A DNA stretch of 64,000 bases from Aquirufa aurantiipilula (GCF_019923745.1 NZ_JAANOG010000003.1:1-64000), one strand, 5' to 3'; counted from the first letter of the stretch, positions 26,818-36,411 are shown. Numbers and translations are program-made. The notes: generated by a model not told the origin, from the sequence alone.

Positions 26818-28183
26818 TATTCAACTGAAAGATTTAAAATATGTCTATTTCCTTGGAATAGGTGGAATTGGTATGTCGGCCATAGCCCGTTGGTTTTTAC
26901 ACAATGGGTTTCCAGTGGCAGGATATGATAAAACAGAAAGCCCACTGACAAAAACATTAAGTCAGGAAGGCATGCAAATCCATTACACTGATGATATTGC
27001 TTGTATTCCTACCGAGATTTTAGCTGATACGGCACATAGTCTTTTCATTTATACCCCTGCCATTCCTGCGGATCATGTCGAGAAAAATTACTTATTGGGA
27101 TTAGGCATACCATTATATAAAAGATCAGAAATTTTAGGCTGGATTACCGAGCAAATACCCACTTTAGCGGTGGCTGGAACGCATGGTAAAACTACCACCT
27201 CTTCTCTATTGACGCATTTATTAATTCATGCCAACAAAAATGTAACTGCATTTTTGGGTGGAATTACACAAAACTATGGCACCAACTTTATCCCAAATAA
27301 GGATAAAGAAAATATCATTTGCGTGGTAGAAGCGGATGAATATGACCGTTCTTTTTTAACCTTACATCCTTATGCTGCGGTAGTAACATCAACGGATGCG
27401 GACCATTTGGATATTTATGGAGCCTCAGAACAAGTGGTTGAGTCTTTTCAATTGTTTGTAAGTCAGATTCAAGATCAAGGTTTTTTCATTCAAAAAGTAG
27501 GCTTAGATTTAGCTTCCAAACAGAGAAATGCCACATTTGGCATTGAATCTGGAGATTTCCAAGCTATTAATATTCGTATTCAAAATCATCGGATGGTCTT
27601 TGATATGATTTATCCAGCAGGAGAAATCAAGGATATACCCATGCGCATTCCTGGTTTTCATAACATTGAGAATGCCCTAGCGGCAGCGGCTTTAGCGATG
27701 CAAGTCGGTTTAACTGGAGAGGAAATCAAATCAGGAATTGCTAGCTTCAAAGGTGTTAAAAGAAGATTTGAATACCATGTGGAAACAGATGAACATGTGA
27801 TGATCGATGATTATGCTCATCATCCAACAGAAATTGCTGCTTGCCTAAATTCAGTCAGGGCTTTATATCCAAACGAAAAAATTGTAGCTGTTTTCCAGCC
27901 GCACCTATTTTCTAGAACAAGGGATTTTTTAGCTGATTTTGCGCAAAGCCTTTCCTTGGCAGATGAATTATATTTGTTAGATATTTACCCAGCTAGAGAA
28001 CTTCCCATCCCTGGAGTAAGCTCAGAAAAATTATTGGAATTAATCAGCCTGGAAAAGAAACAATGCATCAGCAAGGAAGGTTTGAAACATGCAATTGAAC
28101 AGCAAAAACCTCGATTATTGGTGACTATGGGAGCAGGAGATATTGATCTACTTTTGACCGACTTAAGAGGCTCATTACAATAA
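26807..28183 (+). CDS. murC: UDP-N-acetylmuramate:L-alanine ligase
   Basis: First amino acid ligase of the muropeptide pathway. LGIGGIGMSAIARWF at the N-terminus, AGTHGKTTTSSL for ATP binding and DDYAHHPTEI in the C-terminal domain. Length 458. Overlaps murG; ftsQ follows after 20 nt. Confidence 0.97.
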   Translation: MKSNIQLKDLKYVYFLGIGGIGMSAIARWFLHNGFPVAGYDKTESPLTKTLSQEGMQIHYTDDIACIPTEILADTAHSLFIYTPAIPADHVEKNYLLGLGIPLYKRSEILGWITEQIPTLAVAGTHGKTTTSSLLTHLLIHANKNVTAFLGGITQNYGTNFIPNKDKENIICVVEADEYDRSFLTLHPYAAVVTSTDADHLDIYGASEQVVESFQLFVSQIQDQGFFIQKVGLDLASKQRNATFGIESGDFQAINIRIQNHRMVFDMIYPAGEIKDIPMRIPGFHNIENALAAAALAMQVGLTGEEIKSGIASFKGVKRRFEYHVETDEHVMIDDYAHHPTEIAACLNSVRALYPNEKIVAVFQPHLFSRTRDFLADFAQSLSLADELYLLDIYPARELPIPGVSSEKLLELISLEKKQCISKEGLKHAIEQQKPRLLVTMGAGDIDLLLTDLRGSLQ

Positions 28184-28203
28184 ATTAAAACAAACTACAT
28201 TAC

Positions 28204-28995
28204 ATGGCTCTATTAAACACAAGTAAGTGGGCAATAATCAAACGATTAATCAGCTTAATCATCTTGTTGGGCATGGGGACTGCAGCCGTCATTTATTCGG
28301 ATTTATCCTATAATGACATTCAATGTACCGGGATTGTCGTCAAATTAGATTCCGAAAATGAAAGACCTCTTCTTGGGAAAAAGGATATCAATAATGTGGT
28401 TACCGAACAAGGTACTCGGTATTATGTAGGCAAATACTTGCAAAATATCTCCTTACATCAAATGGAAGAGCGTGTTAAGCGTATTCCCTTGGTGAAATCC
28501 TGTGAAGCTCATTATGATTTCTCGGGCAAAATCATCATTTCCGTGAAAGAATATAGCCCCATTGCTCGTATTTTGAGAAATACAGTAGATCAATCAAGTT
28601 TAAGCGATCAATATGTAACTCAAGATGGCAAGTTCATTGGCACCAGTCCTCTTTTTACTCCTAGAATCTTGGTCGTTTCTGGTGCATTTTTTAAGAAGAA
28701 TCGGAAAAATCTAAGTGATGTCAAAGGAAAACATTTGATAGAACTATTTGAATTCATCAATAACAATGAATTTTGGAGAGCCCAAATCTCTCAATTAGAA
28801 GTTGCAGAAGATGGTGGAGTGGTGATGATTCCTACCTTAGGGGTAACGCGGGTCGACTTTGGATTACCTATAAATATTGACACAAAATTTAAAAAGCTAG
28901 CCCTATTTTATAAGAAAATTATCCCGAATAAAGGTTGGAATACGTATCGCTGGGTACGCTTAAAATATAAGAATCAGGTTATTTGCGATTATTAG
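28204..28995 (+). CDS. ftsQ: Cell division protein FtsQ/DivIB
   Basis: Single-pass inner-membrane divisome protein. A short cytoplasmic N-terminus is followed by one membrane helix (about 15-33), then a periplasmic POTRA-like domain and the beta domain, ending near residue 263. Sequence conservation in this family is low; the assignment rests on topology, length and its position between murC and ftsA. Confidence 0.88.
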   Translation: MALLNTSKWAIIKRLISLIILLGMGTAAVIYSDLSYNDIQCTGIVVKLDSENERPLLGKKDINNVVTEQGTRYYVGKYLQNISLHQMEERVKRIPLVKSCEAHYDFSGKIIISVKEYSPIARILRNTVDQSSLSDQYVTQDGKFIGTSPLFTPRILVVSGAFFKKNRKNLSDVKGKHLIELFEFINNNEFWRAQISQLEVAEDGGVVMIPTLGVTRVDFGLPINIDTKFKKLALFYKKIIPNKGWNTYRWVRLKYKNQVICDY

Positions 28996-29061
28996 TCAAA
29001 ATAGCTATTTTTAAACCTTTATGGCTTCCTTGTAAGCTTGAGTAATCTTCAATAACAAATT

Positions 29062-30393
29062 ATGCGGAACGATTTAATCATCGGATTGGACATTGGTAGC
29101 TCCTTCGTTAGAGCAGTAGCTGGCAGACAAAATGCTTCAGGAAAATTAGAGATCATTGCCTCTGGCAAAGCCAATACTGTTGGGCATATTTTACGTGGTG
29201 AAATTGTTAACATCAATAAGACCTCTGCGGCCATTGCAGAAGCTTTAAAAAAGATTTCTGGAGCCCTTGAAGGCAAAAATACCGATTATTATTTTTCGTC
29301 TAATTTATCCGGCAGCCACATCAATGTGCAGCCTTATACCAGCATTAAGGTTCGTAAAAATCCGCGGGAAGCTGTTTCTCTTCAAGAAATTCATGCCTTG
29401 ATAGAAGAGGCTAAAAAGCCTGTTTTAGAGAAGAATCCTTGCTTATTGCATACACTTCCAATTGGTTTCAAAGTAGATAATTTACCCACAACCACGGACC
29501 CTGTAGGTCAAATTGGACAAAAAATCCAAGCCGACTTCATGGTGGTCACAGCCAATCCAGATAAATATGGTTTATTAGTACAATGCTTAGTAGCGGCTGA
29601 ATCGGATCACATTAAAAAAGGGAATGTCTATTTCAGTCCCATTGCTGCATCTACTGCAGTTTTAAGTCCTGAAGAAAAAGAAGAAGGAGTTGTTTTAGTT
29701 GATATTGGTAGTGGTACTACAGAAATCAGTGTGTATCAAAACAAAGTCTTAGTTCAAGCTAGTGTGTTAAACTGGGGTGGAGATCGCTTGACGGAGGATA
29801 TCCGCATAGGGTTAAATGTTTCTCTAGAAAATGCAGAAGCCTTAAAAACTACTTTTGGCTCTGCCATTAGTAAATTAATTGATATCAATGAAGTTGTCAT
29901 GATTCCGGGTATTGCTGGTCGTAAACCAACACCTGTTTCTGTGAAAAACTTAGCCATCATATTAGAAGAGCGTTTAAAAGAATTAGCTGCTAAAATTGTG
30001 GCAGAAATCAGTAAAATTGGCGATCCACAATCATTCAAAAGCGGGATAGTACTTTGTGGTGGTGGTGCCCAATTACCCGATATAGCTGAGTTATTCCAAA
30101 AAATAACTGACCTAGAATGCCGCGTAGGTGTTCCCATGGTCGTTCAAAATTCCCAAGCTTCAGAAGAAATTCATGATCCATCTTTCGCTACGGCTATTGG
30201 TCTAGTACAGGTGTATTATGAACAATTAGACCAAGCTATTCCTACGGAAGAACATGAACCTACTACCATTGGAGATTCTAGCGGAGATGCTGGAAGAAGT
30301 GGAGGAGGTAAAGATAAACCTGGTATTAAAAATATATTCTCTCGTGTAGTGGATGTCCTTATGGGAAGCAATGAAGCGGAAGGAGAATACTAG
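29062..30393 (+). CDS. ftsA: Cell division protein FtsA
   Basis: Actin-like protein that tethers FtsZ filaments to the membrane. Phosphate-1 motif LDIGSSFVRAVAG at the N-terminus, phosphate-2 motif VLVDIGSGTTEISVY near 213-227, and GIVLCGGGAQLPDI near 330. The C-terminus has a flexible Gly/Ser-rich linker and an amphipathic helix (FSRVVDVLMG) for membrane binding. ftsZ normally follows; here a terminator follows 20 nt later and the next gene is on the other strand. Confidence 0.95.
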   Translation: MRNDLIIGLDIGSSFVRAVAGRQNASGKLEIIASGKANTVGHILRGEIVNINKTSAAIAEALKKISGALEGKNTDYYFSSNLSGSHINVQPYTSIKVRKNPREAVSLQEIHALIEEAKKPVLEKNPCLLHTLPIGFKVDNLPTTTDPVGQIGQKIQADFMVVTANPDKYGLLVQCLVAAESDHIKKGNVYFSPIAASTAVLSPEEKEEGVVLVDIGSGTTEISVYQNKVLVQASVLNWGGDRLTEDIRIGLNVSLENAEALKTTFGSAISKLIDINEVVMIPGIAGRKPTPVSVKNLAIILEERLKELAAKIVAEISKIGDPQSFKSGIVLCGGGAQLPDIAELFQKITDLECRVGVPMVVQNSQASEEIHDPSFATAIGLVQVYYEQLDQAIPTEEHEPTTIGDSSGDAGRSGGGKDKPGIKNIFSRVVDVLMGSNEAEGEY

Positions 30394-30413
30394 AAAAAGC
30401 CTTACAAAAAAAC

Positions 30414-30444
30414 AAAAAGCCTCTGTATAACAGGGGCTTTTTTT
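30414..30444 (+). terminator. Terminator after ftsA
   Basis: AAAAAGCCTCTG, loop TATAA, CAGGGGCTTTTTTT. A 12 bp stem with one T-G wobble. Confidence 0.83.
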
Positions 30445-30471
30445 ATGGGCAAGAAGTGGATAATTTGACAT

Positions 30472-30503
30472 AAAAAAGCCCTAGATCTTGACATCAAAGG
30501 CTT
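30472..30503 (-). terminator. Possible terminator after gmhA
   Basis: On the minus strand AAGCC (30503-30499) pairs with GGCTT (30480-30476), followed by TTTT, with an 18 nt loop. Weak; 17 nt past the gmhA stop. Confidence 0.4.
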
Positions 30504-30520
30504 CAGATAATGCTTGATTA

Positions 30521-31105
30521 CTATTGTCGACCGAAAATATGGTATTCTACCAATTGAATCATAATATGAATCACTTTAATGTGAATTTCCTGAATACGAT
30601 CCGCAAATCCTTCATGTTCTACACGTATTTCGGCATCTCCTAAATTAGCTAATTTACCTCCGTCTTTCCCAGTCAATAGGATCACCTTCATTCCTTTTTG
30701 CTTAGCGGCTTGCACAGCCTCAATGATGCTTGCTGAATTGCCACTCGTTGAAATACCTACCAAAACATCCCCCTCTTGACCTAATCCTTCTATAAACCGA
30801 GAGAAAACGTAATTATAGCCAAAATCATTGCTCACACAAGTAATGTGAGATGGGTCTGAAATAGCCATTGCTGCTAAAGCCGGACGATTCTCCCGATAAC
30901 GACCTGAAAGCTCTTCGGCAAAATGCATGGCGTCACAATGACTGCCACCGTTTCCACAAGAAATAATTTTATGGCCATTTTTTAATGCGTCAACCAAAAC
31001 TTGAGCCGCATCTTCAATAGCCTGTATTTGCTTGGGATTATTTACAAATCGGTCTAGTACCGACTGTGATTCTGCTAATGAATTTTGAATTAATTGCTGT
31101 ACCAT
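30521..31105 (-). CDS. gmhA: Phosphoheptose isomerase (sedoheptulose-7-phosphate isomerase)
   Basis: SIS-domain enzyme that makes D-glycero-D-manno-heptose-7-phosphate, the first step towards the heptose of lipopolysaccharide core. [16 protein letters not shown] followed by SGRY is nearly the same as in enterobacterial GmhA, and [14 protein letters not shown] is the SIS signature. Length 194. The other heptose genes are not in the window. It lies 14 nt after a TPM-domain gene and is probably the last gene of the lemA operon. Confidence 0.93.
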   Translation of the reverse strand: MVQQLIQNSLAESQSVLDRFVNNPKQIQAIEDAAQVLVDALKNGHKIISCGNGGSHCDAMHFAEELSGRYRENRPALAAMAISDPSHITCVSNDFGYNYVFSRFIEGLGQEGDVLVGISTSGNSASIIEAVQAAKQKGMKVILLTGKDGGKLANLGDAEIRVEHEGFADRIQEIHIKVIHIMIQLVEYHIFGRQ

Positions 31106-31119
31106 GTTATTATAATCAA

Positions 31120-31917
31120 TTAAAAATCTCCTCCTGCTCCACCGCCACCAAAATCTCCTCCACCAAATCCACCAAAATCAAATCCGCCTCCGCCACCATT
31201 TCCACCAAAGCCTCTTCCGGAATTGCCTCCTCCCATGAAGATGGGTGGAAAAAACATACCGCCGCCAGTTGAGCCAGGACCGGAACCACCACCTCTATTT
31301 TTGATGGCTCGGATAATGGTGATGATGACAAAGACTAGCAAAATGATAAATACCAAAGGTATTCCATCTTGTTTTTCTCCCCCTCCTTCCGATTGAAAAG
31401 TACCACTTGCGCGCTGCATCATTTCAGTTGTAGCTGCATCGATACCCCCGAAATAATCTCCCTGCTTTAAAGCGGGTTTTAAAATCCGATTGATGATACG
31501 TTTACAGATCGCATCTGGCAACACCGATTCTAAGCCCCTGCCCGTAACAATTCGGATTTTTCTCGTTTCAGAAGTAATGAGTAATACTAAACCATTGTTT
31601 TTACCCTTTTGACCAACTCCCCAAGATTTACCAATTTCCATCGCATAATCATAGGGATCAGTATTGCCCGTTGTAGGTACAATGACTATTTCCAATTGAG
31701 TAGAGGTGCTATCTGCATATCCTCTCAACTTCTGTTCTAAGTTTTGTTTCTCTTCCGGACTTAATTTATTGGACAAATCAACCACATAGCCATTGGGTTT
31801 TTCTGGTATACCAGATTGAGCCATAAGCACAGGGACAGACAGGCTAATTAAAGCCATGCCCAACAAGAATATGCGTATTATTTTAAGCCCCAAAGGACAA
31901 CTCATCCGTGAGCTCAT
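31120..31917 (-). CDS. TPM-domain membrane protein with glycine-rich tail (YgcG-like)
   Basis: Signal peptide, then a TPM domain (about 40-170) with [16 protein letters not shown] and [14 protein letters not shown], a membrane helix near 190-207, and a C-terminal tail of about 55 residues that is mostly Gly with Phe and Asn. In related YgcG-type proteins the tail may be cytoplasmic and Gly-rich. Function unknown; TPM proteins have been linked to photosystem repair in plants, but in bacteria the role is not settled. It overlaps the upstream TPM gene by 35 bases and may start at 31905. Confidence 0.85.
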   Translation of the reverse strand: MSSRMSCPLGLKIIRIFLLGMALISLSVPVLMAQSGIPEKPNGYVVDLSNKLSPEEKQNLEQKLRGYADSTSTQLEIVIVPTTGNTDPYDYAMEIGKSWGVGQKGKNNGLVLLITSETRKIRIVTGRGLESVLPDAICKRIINRILKPALKQGDYFGGIDAATTEMMQRASGTFQSEGGGEKQDGIPLVFIILLVFVIITIIRAIKNRGGGSGPGSTGGGMFFPPIFMGGGNSGRGFGGNGGGGGFDFGGFGGGDFGGGGAGGDF

Positions 31918-32308
31918 TGATATCGTCTTTTTGGTAAGGAAAATACATAGTCAATACTTCGCCTATTCGGCGAACACCCCATGCCAATCCTGCTCCTATT
32001 TCATTCTTTGCCAAATATGGCCTCATTTCATCTCGTATTGTCTCCCAAAATTCTGGAGAAACGTGGGCATCAATCCCCTTATCCCCAATGATGGCATATT
32101 TACGATCTTTGATGGCTAGATAAACCAATACACCATTTTGCAAATCCGTTTGGTTCATCCCTAATTGAAAAAAGAGCACCTTCGATCTTTCAATCGGGTG
32201 CCCTTCACAATGACTTTCTATATGCACACGAATTTCACCAGAAGTTCCTAATTCAGCTTCTTTGATTGCTTGTAAAATTTCAGCTTGCTGTTCCTGGCTA
32301 ATGTGCAT
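31883..32308 (-). CDS. Small TPM-domain protein
   Basis: 141 residues, a TPM domain with GTSGEIRVHIE, LVYLAIKDRKYAIIGDKGID and GVRRIGEVL. No signal peptide is seen, in contrast to its neighbour. Follows lemA after 2 nt and overlaps the other TPM gene by 35 bases, so all are one operon. The set LemA, TPM, TPM recurs in Bacteroidota; a function in membrane or envelope stress is only guessed. Confidence 0.85.
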   Translation of the reverse strand: MHISQEQQAEILQAIKEAELGTSGEIRVHIESHCEGHPIERSKVLFFQLGMNQTDLQNGVLVYLAIKDRKYAIIGDKGIDAHVSPEFWETIRDEMRPYLAKNEIGAGLAWGVRRIGEVLTMYFPYQKDDINELTDELSFGA

Positions 32309-32310
32309 CC

Positions 32311-32904
32311 TTATTTCTTCTCGTCAAAATTAACTTCTGGGGCTTTTGCTGCACCAGCTTCTGCTTCAAAAAATCCTTTTTCTGCAAATCCAGAGAATGA
32401 AGCAATTAAATTATTGGGAAAAGTAACCACTTTACTATTGTAAGATTTAACCGATTCATTGAAACGATCTCTTTCTTCCTTGATACGGTTTTCTGTTCCT
32501 TCTAATTGAGCTTGCAGTTCAGAGAAATTCTCTGTTGCTTTCAACTGTGGATAATTTTCAGCCACTACCATCAAACGAGACAATGCTCCACCCAAAGAAG
32601 ATTGAGCAGCTTGGTATTTCTGCATATTTTCAGGACTTAAATCCTTCGCATCCAATTTCATCTGGGTAGCACTTGCACGTGCTTGAATCACGTCTGTCAA
32701 TGTTGATTTCTCAAAATTGGCAACTCCTTGTACGGTTTTAACTAAGTTAGGAATCAAATCAGCACGACGCTGATAGGCTGATTGTACATTGGCCCATGAC
32801 CCTTTTACTTCTTGGTCACTAGTAGCCAATCCATTACGCACTCCGACTCCCCAAAAAATCACAAGAGCAATGACGCCCAAAGCAATCCAAAGTTTTCTGT
32901 TCAT
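32311..32904 (-). CDS. LemA family protein
   Basis: Membrane-anchored coiled-coil protein: one N-terminal helix (about 5-20), then a helical domain with SWANVQSAYQRRADLIPNLV and NRIKEERDRFNESVKSYN, the LemA signature. From the ATG at 32904 it has 197 residues. The frame is open to 32976, but a promoter -7 box lies in that extension and the start at MNRKLWIALGV gives a normal anchor. Confidence 0.93.
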   Translation of the reverse strand: MNRKLWIALGVIALVIFWGVGVRNGLATSDQEVKGSWANVQSAYQRRADLIPNLVKTVQGVANFEKSTLTDVIQARASATQMKLDAKDLSPENMQKYQAAQSSLGGALSRLMVVAENYPQLKATENFSELQAQLEGTENRIKEERDRFNESVKSYNSKVVTFPNNLIASFSGFAEKGFFEAEAGAAKAPEVNFDEKK

Positions 32905-32934
32905 TGTTGATATTGTTTTAAATTTTTTGCTCTG

Positions 32935-32942
32935 CAAAGGTA
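32935..32942 (-). promoter_or_regulatory. Promoter -7 box of the lemA-TPM-TPM-gmhA operon
   Basis: Minus strand TACCTTTG, an exact match, 30 nt before the ATG at 32904. A TTTG lies further up, but at about 23 nt rather than the usual 19-20. Confidence 0.55.
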
Positions 32943-33034
32943 TACAAATTAACATCTGTCCTTTGCAAATTTCCATTAAAATGCTTTTTCAAGGATAAAT
33001 GTTCCATTTACCTGACAAATGTATAAATCCTTAT

Positions 33035-33889
33035 TTAAATGTCTTTCTGAGCCAATACAAAACGGTCTTTTCCATGAAAATCTTGCCTCAATTCTATATT
33101 TCTCCAGCGAGTAGTTAAAAAAAGAGCTTTTGTTTCCTGACCAAGTGACTGGTTAATCTCTAATAAAATCCAACCATCCTTGCGTAAATGCTTGGATGCC
33201 ATATTTTCGAGTACCTGATAAAAAATCAAAGGATTGGAATCTGGGACGAATAATGCCAAACCTGGCTCAAAGTCTGTTACATGTTTTTCCATCTGAGATG
33301 CTTCTTGAAACAGCACATAAGGTGGATTAGAAACAATCATATCCCACATTTCAGTATCACTTCGAGTAGACCATTCAAATACATCTTGCCATTCAATAGA
33401 GACCTTGGCACCAAGAGATTTTGCATTCTGCATTGCCTGTTTTTGTGCATCATGCGAAATTTCCCAAGCAGAAACTTGTGTATTAGGAGCTTCCAGGGCA
33501 ATGGAAATAGCTATGCAGCCCGAGCCTGTACCTACATCTAAAATGCTATAAGGGGTATTTTTATGAGGTATTTTTTCCAAAACTAAATCCACCAATTCTT
33601 CCGTTTCAGGTCTTGGAATCAACGTATGTGGATTTAATTCAAAAATACGGTCTCGAAACCAGGCTTTACCCAACACATATTGCCAGGGTTCATGTTCTGC
33701 CAATCTGGACAGCATTTGTTCCCAATCATTGGGCTTTTCAACTTCTTTATTCAAATGGCAATCCATGCGTGTAGCACCCGTACTCATTTCCACCAATAAA
33801 TAGGCGATGGCTTCTACTTCTTGAGTTGGATATAAAGGCTGAATGGCTGACTTTACTTGACGTACCAAATCAGCAGCTAAAATGGGCAT
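33035..33889 (-). CDS. prmC: Release factor glutamine methyltransferase PrmC
   Basis: Methylates the GGQ glutamine of release factors RF1 and RF2. SAM-binding LDVGTGSGCIAISIA (after 118), catalytic NPPYV near 194, and TLIPRPETEELV before the Rossmann domain. Length 284 is normal. Divergent from the dehydrogenase operon. Confidence 0.95.
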   Translation of the reverse strand: MPILAADLVRQVKSAIQPLYPTQEVEAIAYLLVEMSTGATRMDCHLNKEVEKPNDWEQMLSRLAEHEPWQYVLGKAWFRDRIFELNPHTLIPRPETEELVDLVLEKIPHKNTPYSILDVGTGSGCIAISIALEAPNTQVSAWEISHDAQKQAMQNAKSLGAKVSIEWQDVFEWSTRSDTEMWDMIVSNPPYVLFQEASQMEKHVTDFEPGLALFVPDSNPLIFYQVLENMASKHLRKDGWILLEINQSLGQETKALFLTTRWRNIELRQDFHGKDRFVLAQKDI

Positions 33890-33973
33890 ATACTTGAATT
33901 ATACGCACAATTTACGCAATATTTTTTTTAGAAATGACCTCCAAGACCCACTAGTATTTTTGCTATAATTGTA

Positions 33974-33981
33974 TATATTTG
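33974..33981 (+). promoter_or_regulatory. Promoter -7 box of the GMC dehydrogenase operon
   Basis: TATATTTG, an exact TAnnTTTG match, 68 nt before the ATG at 34050. No TTG at 19-20 nt. Confidence 0.5.
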
Positions 33982-34049
33982 AAATCCGTATGGAAAAAAT
34001 TGAATTATTTCAATGCATTAACCTTGAATCCTTATAAAATAATTTGAAT

Positions 34050-34625
34050 ATGAACATTAACCGTAGAGAAGCTGTACAGCGTGTGGTCATGTTAATGGGT
34101 GGTGTTGTTTCTGCCCCTGCCATGGCTGGACTGCGTGGAGAAAAGTTAAACCATGGAGCTTTTGTCCATGTGACGGCTGAACAAGAGTCATTATTAGCTG
34201 AAGTGGCCGATGTCATTATCCCAACAAGTGGAACTCCTGGAGCTAAAGCAGCTGGCGTAGAAAAATTCATTGTACGTGTAGTACGCGATTGCTATCCTAA
34301 AGAAGATCAAGAACATTTTTATGCAGGATTAGCGAAATTAGAAGCAAATTGTCAAGCCAAAACAGGCAAATCTTTTGCACAAGCAAATGCCGTAGAAAAG
34401 AAAGAAGCTTTAACGGGTATCATGCTGGAATCTGATGCCGAAAGAACTGCTAACCGTGGCAAAAAAGCTCCTACACCCTTCTTTTTCATGATGAAAGAAT
34501 TAACCACTACAGGTTATTTTACTTCTGAAATTGGGGCTACTAAGGCATTGGAATACCTTCCAATACCAGGTAAATTCGATGGCTGTATGCCCTTAGCACC
34601 AGGACAAAAAACCTGGGCTCTTTAA
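34050..34625 (+). CDS. Gluconate 2-dehydrogenase subunit 3 family protein (Tat-exported small subunit)
   Basis: Small partner subunit of a membrane or periplasmic GMC flavoprotein dehydrogenase. The N-terminus carries a twin-arginine type signal (NRREAVQRVVMLMGG followed by an AMAG cleavage region), so it probably brings the flavoprotein subunit, which has no signal, across the membrane as a folded pair. The mature part (from about 32) has the family pattern LLAEVADVIIPTSGTPGAKAAG. From the ATG at 34050 it has 191 residues; the TTG at 34044 is rejected. The GMC gene follows after 25 nt. Confidence 0.88.
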   Translation: MNINRREAVQRVVMLMGGVVSAPAMAGLRGEKLNHGAFVHVTAEQESLLAEVADVIIPTSGTPGAKAAGVEKFIVRVVRDCYPKEDQEHFYAGLAKLEANCQAKTGKSFAQANAVEKKEALTGIMLESDAERTANRGKKAPTPFFFMMKELTTTGYFTSEIGATKALEYLPIPGKFDGCMPLAPGQKTWAL

Positions 34626-34650
34626 TTTTCATGTCAAGACTAGAATAACA

Positions 34651-36363
34651 ATGAACTTAAATATAGATTCAATAAAAAATCAAACCTACGATGCCATTAT
34701 CGTAGGATCAGGGGTATCAGGCGGATATGCTGCCAAGGAATTAACTGAGAAAGGATTGCGTGTATTAGTCCTAGACCGCGGTCGTCAGATGGAGCACGTG
34801 ACTGGATATACTCCAAGCTACAAAGATCCTTGGGACTTTAAATACAATGGATTATTAACCAATGAGCAAAAGGCTACTCACCCGAAATTAGCGCGTGATT
34901 ATCCCTACAATGAGATGACGGAAACATATTGGTTCAATGATTCTGACTCCATGTACAAAGAAGAAAAGCGTTTCGACTGGTTCCGTCCGAATATCGTGGG
35001 TGGAAAATCCATCATGTGGGGACGCCAGACTTATCGTTTAAGTGATATCGATTTTGAGGCCAACTTAAAAGATGGCATTGCAGTGGATTGGCCTATTCGT
35101 TACAAAGACATCGCACCTTGGTATTCTTACGTAGAAAAACACGTTGGTATTTCTGGAGAAGCATTAGGTCTACCACAATTGCCTGATTCGGAATTCTTAA
35201 AGCCGATGGACATGTATTGCGTAGAAAAAGAAGTGAGAAAGCGTATTGAGAAAAACTTCCCTGGACGTAACATGACGATTGGTCGTGTGGCAAACTTATC
35301 AGAAGCGAAACAAGCGCAATTGGGTATTGGACGTAGTGCTTGTCAATACCGCAATAAGTGTCGTTTAGGCTGTCCTTATGGTGCCTATTTCAGTTCGCAA
35401 TCATGTACTTTGCCTCCAGCAGCCAAAACTGGTTTAATGACTCTTCGTCCTGATTCTTTGGTATCGGAGATTCTTTACGATGATCAAAAACAAAAAGCCA
35501 AAGGAGTACGTGTGATTGATACAGTCACCAAAGATGTGCGTGAGTATTATGCGAAAATCATTTTTGTTTGTGGATCTACGGTCAGTACGACTGCCCTCCT
35601 ATTGAATTCTAAATCTCGCCGATTCCCGAACGGATTCGGAAATGATTCAGGAGAATTAGGACATAACTTAATGGATCACCACTTTAAAATTGGTGCGAGT
35701 GGAGTTTGGGAAGGTGATGAAGATAAATACTACATCGGTCGTAGAGCTAATGGTATCTACATTCCTCGCTACCGTAACATTGGAAATGATAAGCGTGATT
35801 ATTTACGTGGATTTGGATACCAAGGGAGTGGTTCTCGCCAGGGCTGGAACCGTGGTGTAGGTGATTTGAACTTCGGTATCGAATACAAAGAATCCATGAC
35901 CAAACCTGGACCTTGGATGATGGGTTTAAGTGGTTTTGGCGAAACTTTACCTTACCATGAAAACAAGATGTATTTAGATCCCAATACCAAAGATAAGTGG
36001 GGTTTACCGGTTGTGGTATTTGACGCTGAATTCAAGGAAAACGAGAAGAAAATGCGTAAAGACATCATGGAAGATGCCCGTGAGATGTTGGAAAGCGCTG
36101 GCTTGAAAAACGTGAGAGCCTTTGATAATGGTTCATATCCAGGTATGGCTATTCACGAAATGGGAACTGCTCGTATGGGACGTGATCCAAAGACATCGGT
36201 ATTGAATGGTAATAACCAAGTACATGCTGTGAAAAACGTTTTCGTAACGGATGGAGCATCCATGACTTCAGCATCTTGTGTAAATCCTTCCTTAACCTAT
36301 ATGGCATTAACAGCCCGTGCGGCCGATTTTGCTGTAAAGGAAATGAAGAAACATAATTTATAA
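34651..36363 (+). CDS. GMC family FAD-dependent sugar dehydrogenase, catalytic subunit
   Basis: FAD-binding GSGVSGGYAA at 19-28 and the GMC catalytic pair His502 (in HEMGTARMG) and Asn545 (in NPSLTYMAL). Cys231, Cys237 and Cys241 form C-x5-C-x3-C followed by Pro, the spacing used for a 3Fe-4S cluster in bacterial FAD-glucose dehydrogenases. No signal peptide, which fits co-export with the Tat-carrying small subunit. Relatives with this set are FAD-glucose dehydrogenase, gluconate 2-dehydrogenase and glucoside 3-dehydrogenase. The cytochrome subunit usually encoded next to it is missing here. Ends at a strong terminator. Confidence 0.9.
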   Translation: MNLNIDSIKNQTYDAIIVGSGVSGGYAAKELTEKGLRVLVLDRGRQMEHVTGYTPSYKDPWDFKYNGLLTNEQKATHPKLARDYPYNEMTETYWFNDSDSMYKEEKRFDWFRPNIVGGKSIMWGRQTYRLSDIDFEANLKDGIAVDWPIRYKDIAPWYSYVEKHVGISGEALGLPQLPDSEFLKPMDMYCVEKEVRKRIEKNFPGRNMTIGRVANLSEAKQAQLGIGRSACQYRNKCRLGCPYGAYFSSQSCTLPPAAKTGLMTLRPDSLVSEILYDDQKQKAKGVRVIDTVTKDVREYYAKIIFVCGSTVSTTALLLNSKSRRFPNGFGNDSGELGHNLMDHHFKIGASGVWEGDEDKYYIGRRANGIYIPRYRNIGNDKRDYLRGFGYQGSGSRQGWNRGVGDLNFGIEYKESMTKPGPWMMGLSGFGETLPYHENKMYLDPNTKDKWGLPVVVFDAEFKENEKKMRKDIMEDAREMLESAGLKNVRAFDNGSYPGMAIHEMGTARMGRDPKTSVLNGNNQVHAVKNVFVTDGASMTSASCVNPSLTYMALTARAADFAVKEMKKHNL

Positions 36364-36380
36364 GTTGATTTTTTCAATGA

Positions 36381-36411
36381 AATGTGGGCCGAAACAGCCC
36401 ACATTTTTTTT
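36381..36411 (+). terminator. Terminator after the GMC gene
   Basis: AATGTGGGC, loop CGAAACA, GCCCACATTTTTTTT, starting 17 nt after the stop. An ATG inside the left arm opens a longer reading frame into the lactonase gene, which is therefore not a real start. Confidence 0.87.

Noticed and set aside
30394-30520. ftsZ after ftsA
   Set aside because: Only a terminator and non-coding bases lie here; no FtsZ signature (for example GGGTGTG) is encoded anywhere in the window.
33974-34049. TTG start at 34044 for the small dehydrogenase subunit
   Set aside because: The ATG at 34050 gives a proper twin-arginine signal and normal spacing; TTG adds only two residues.
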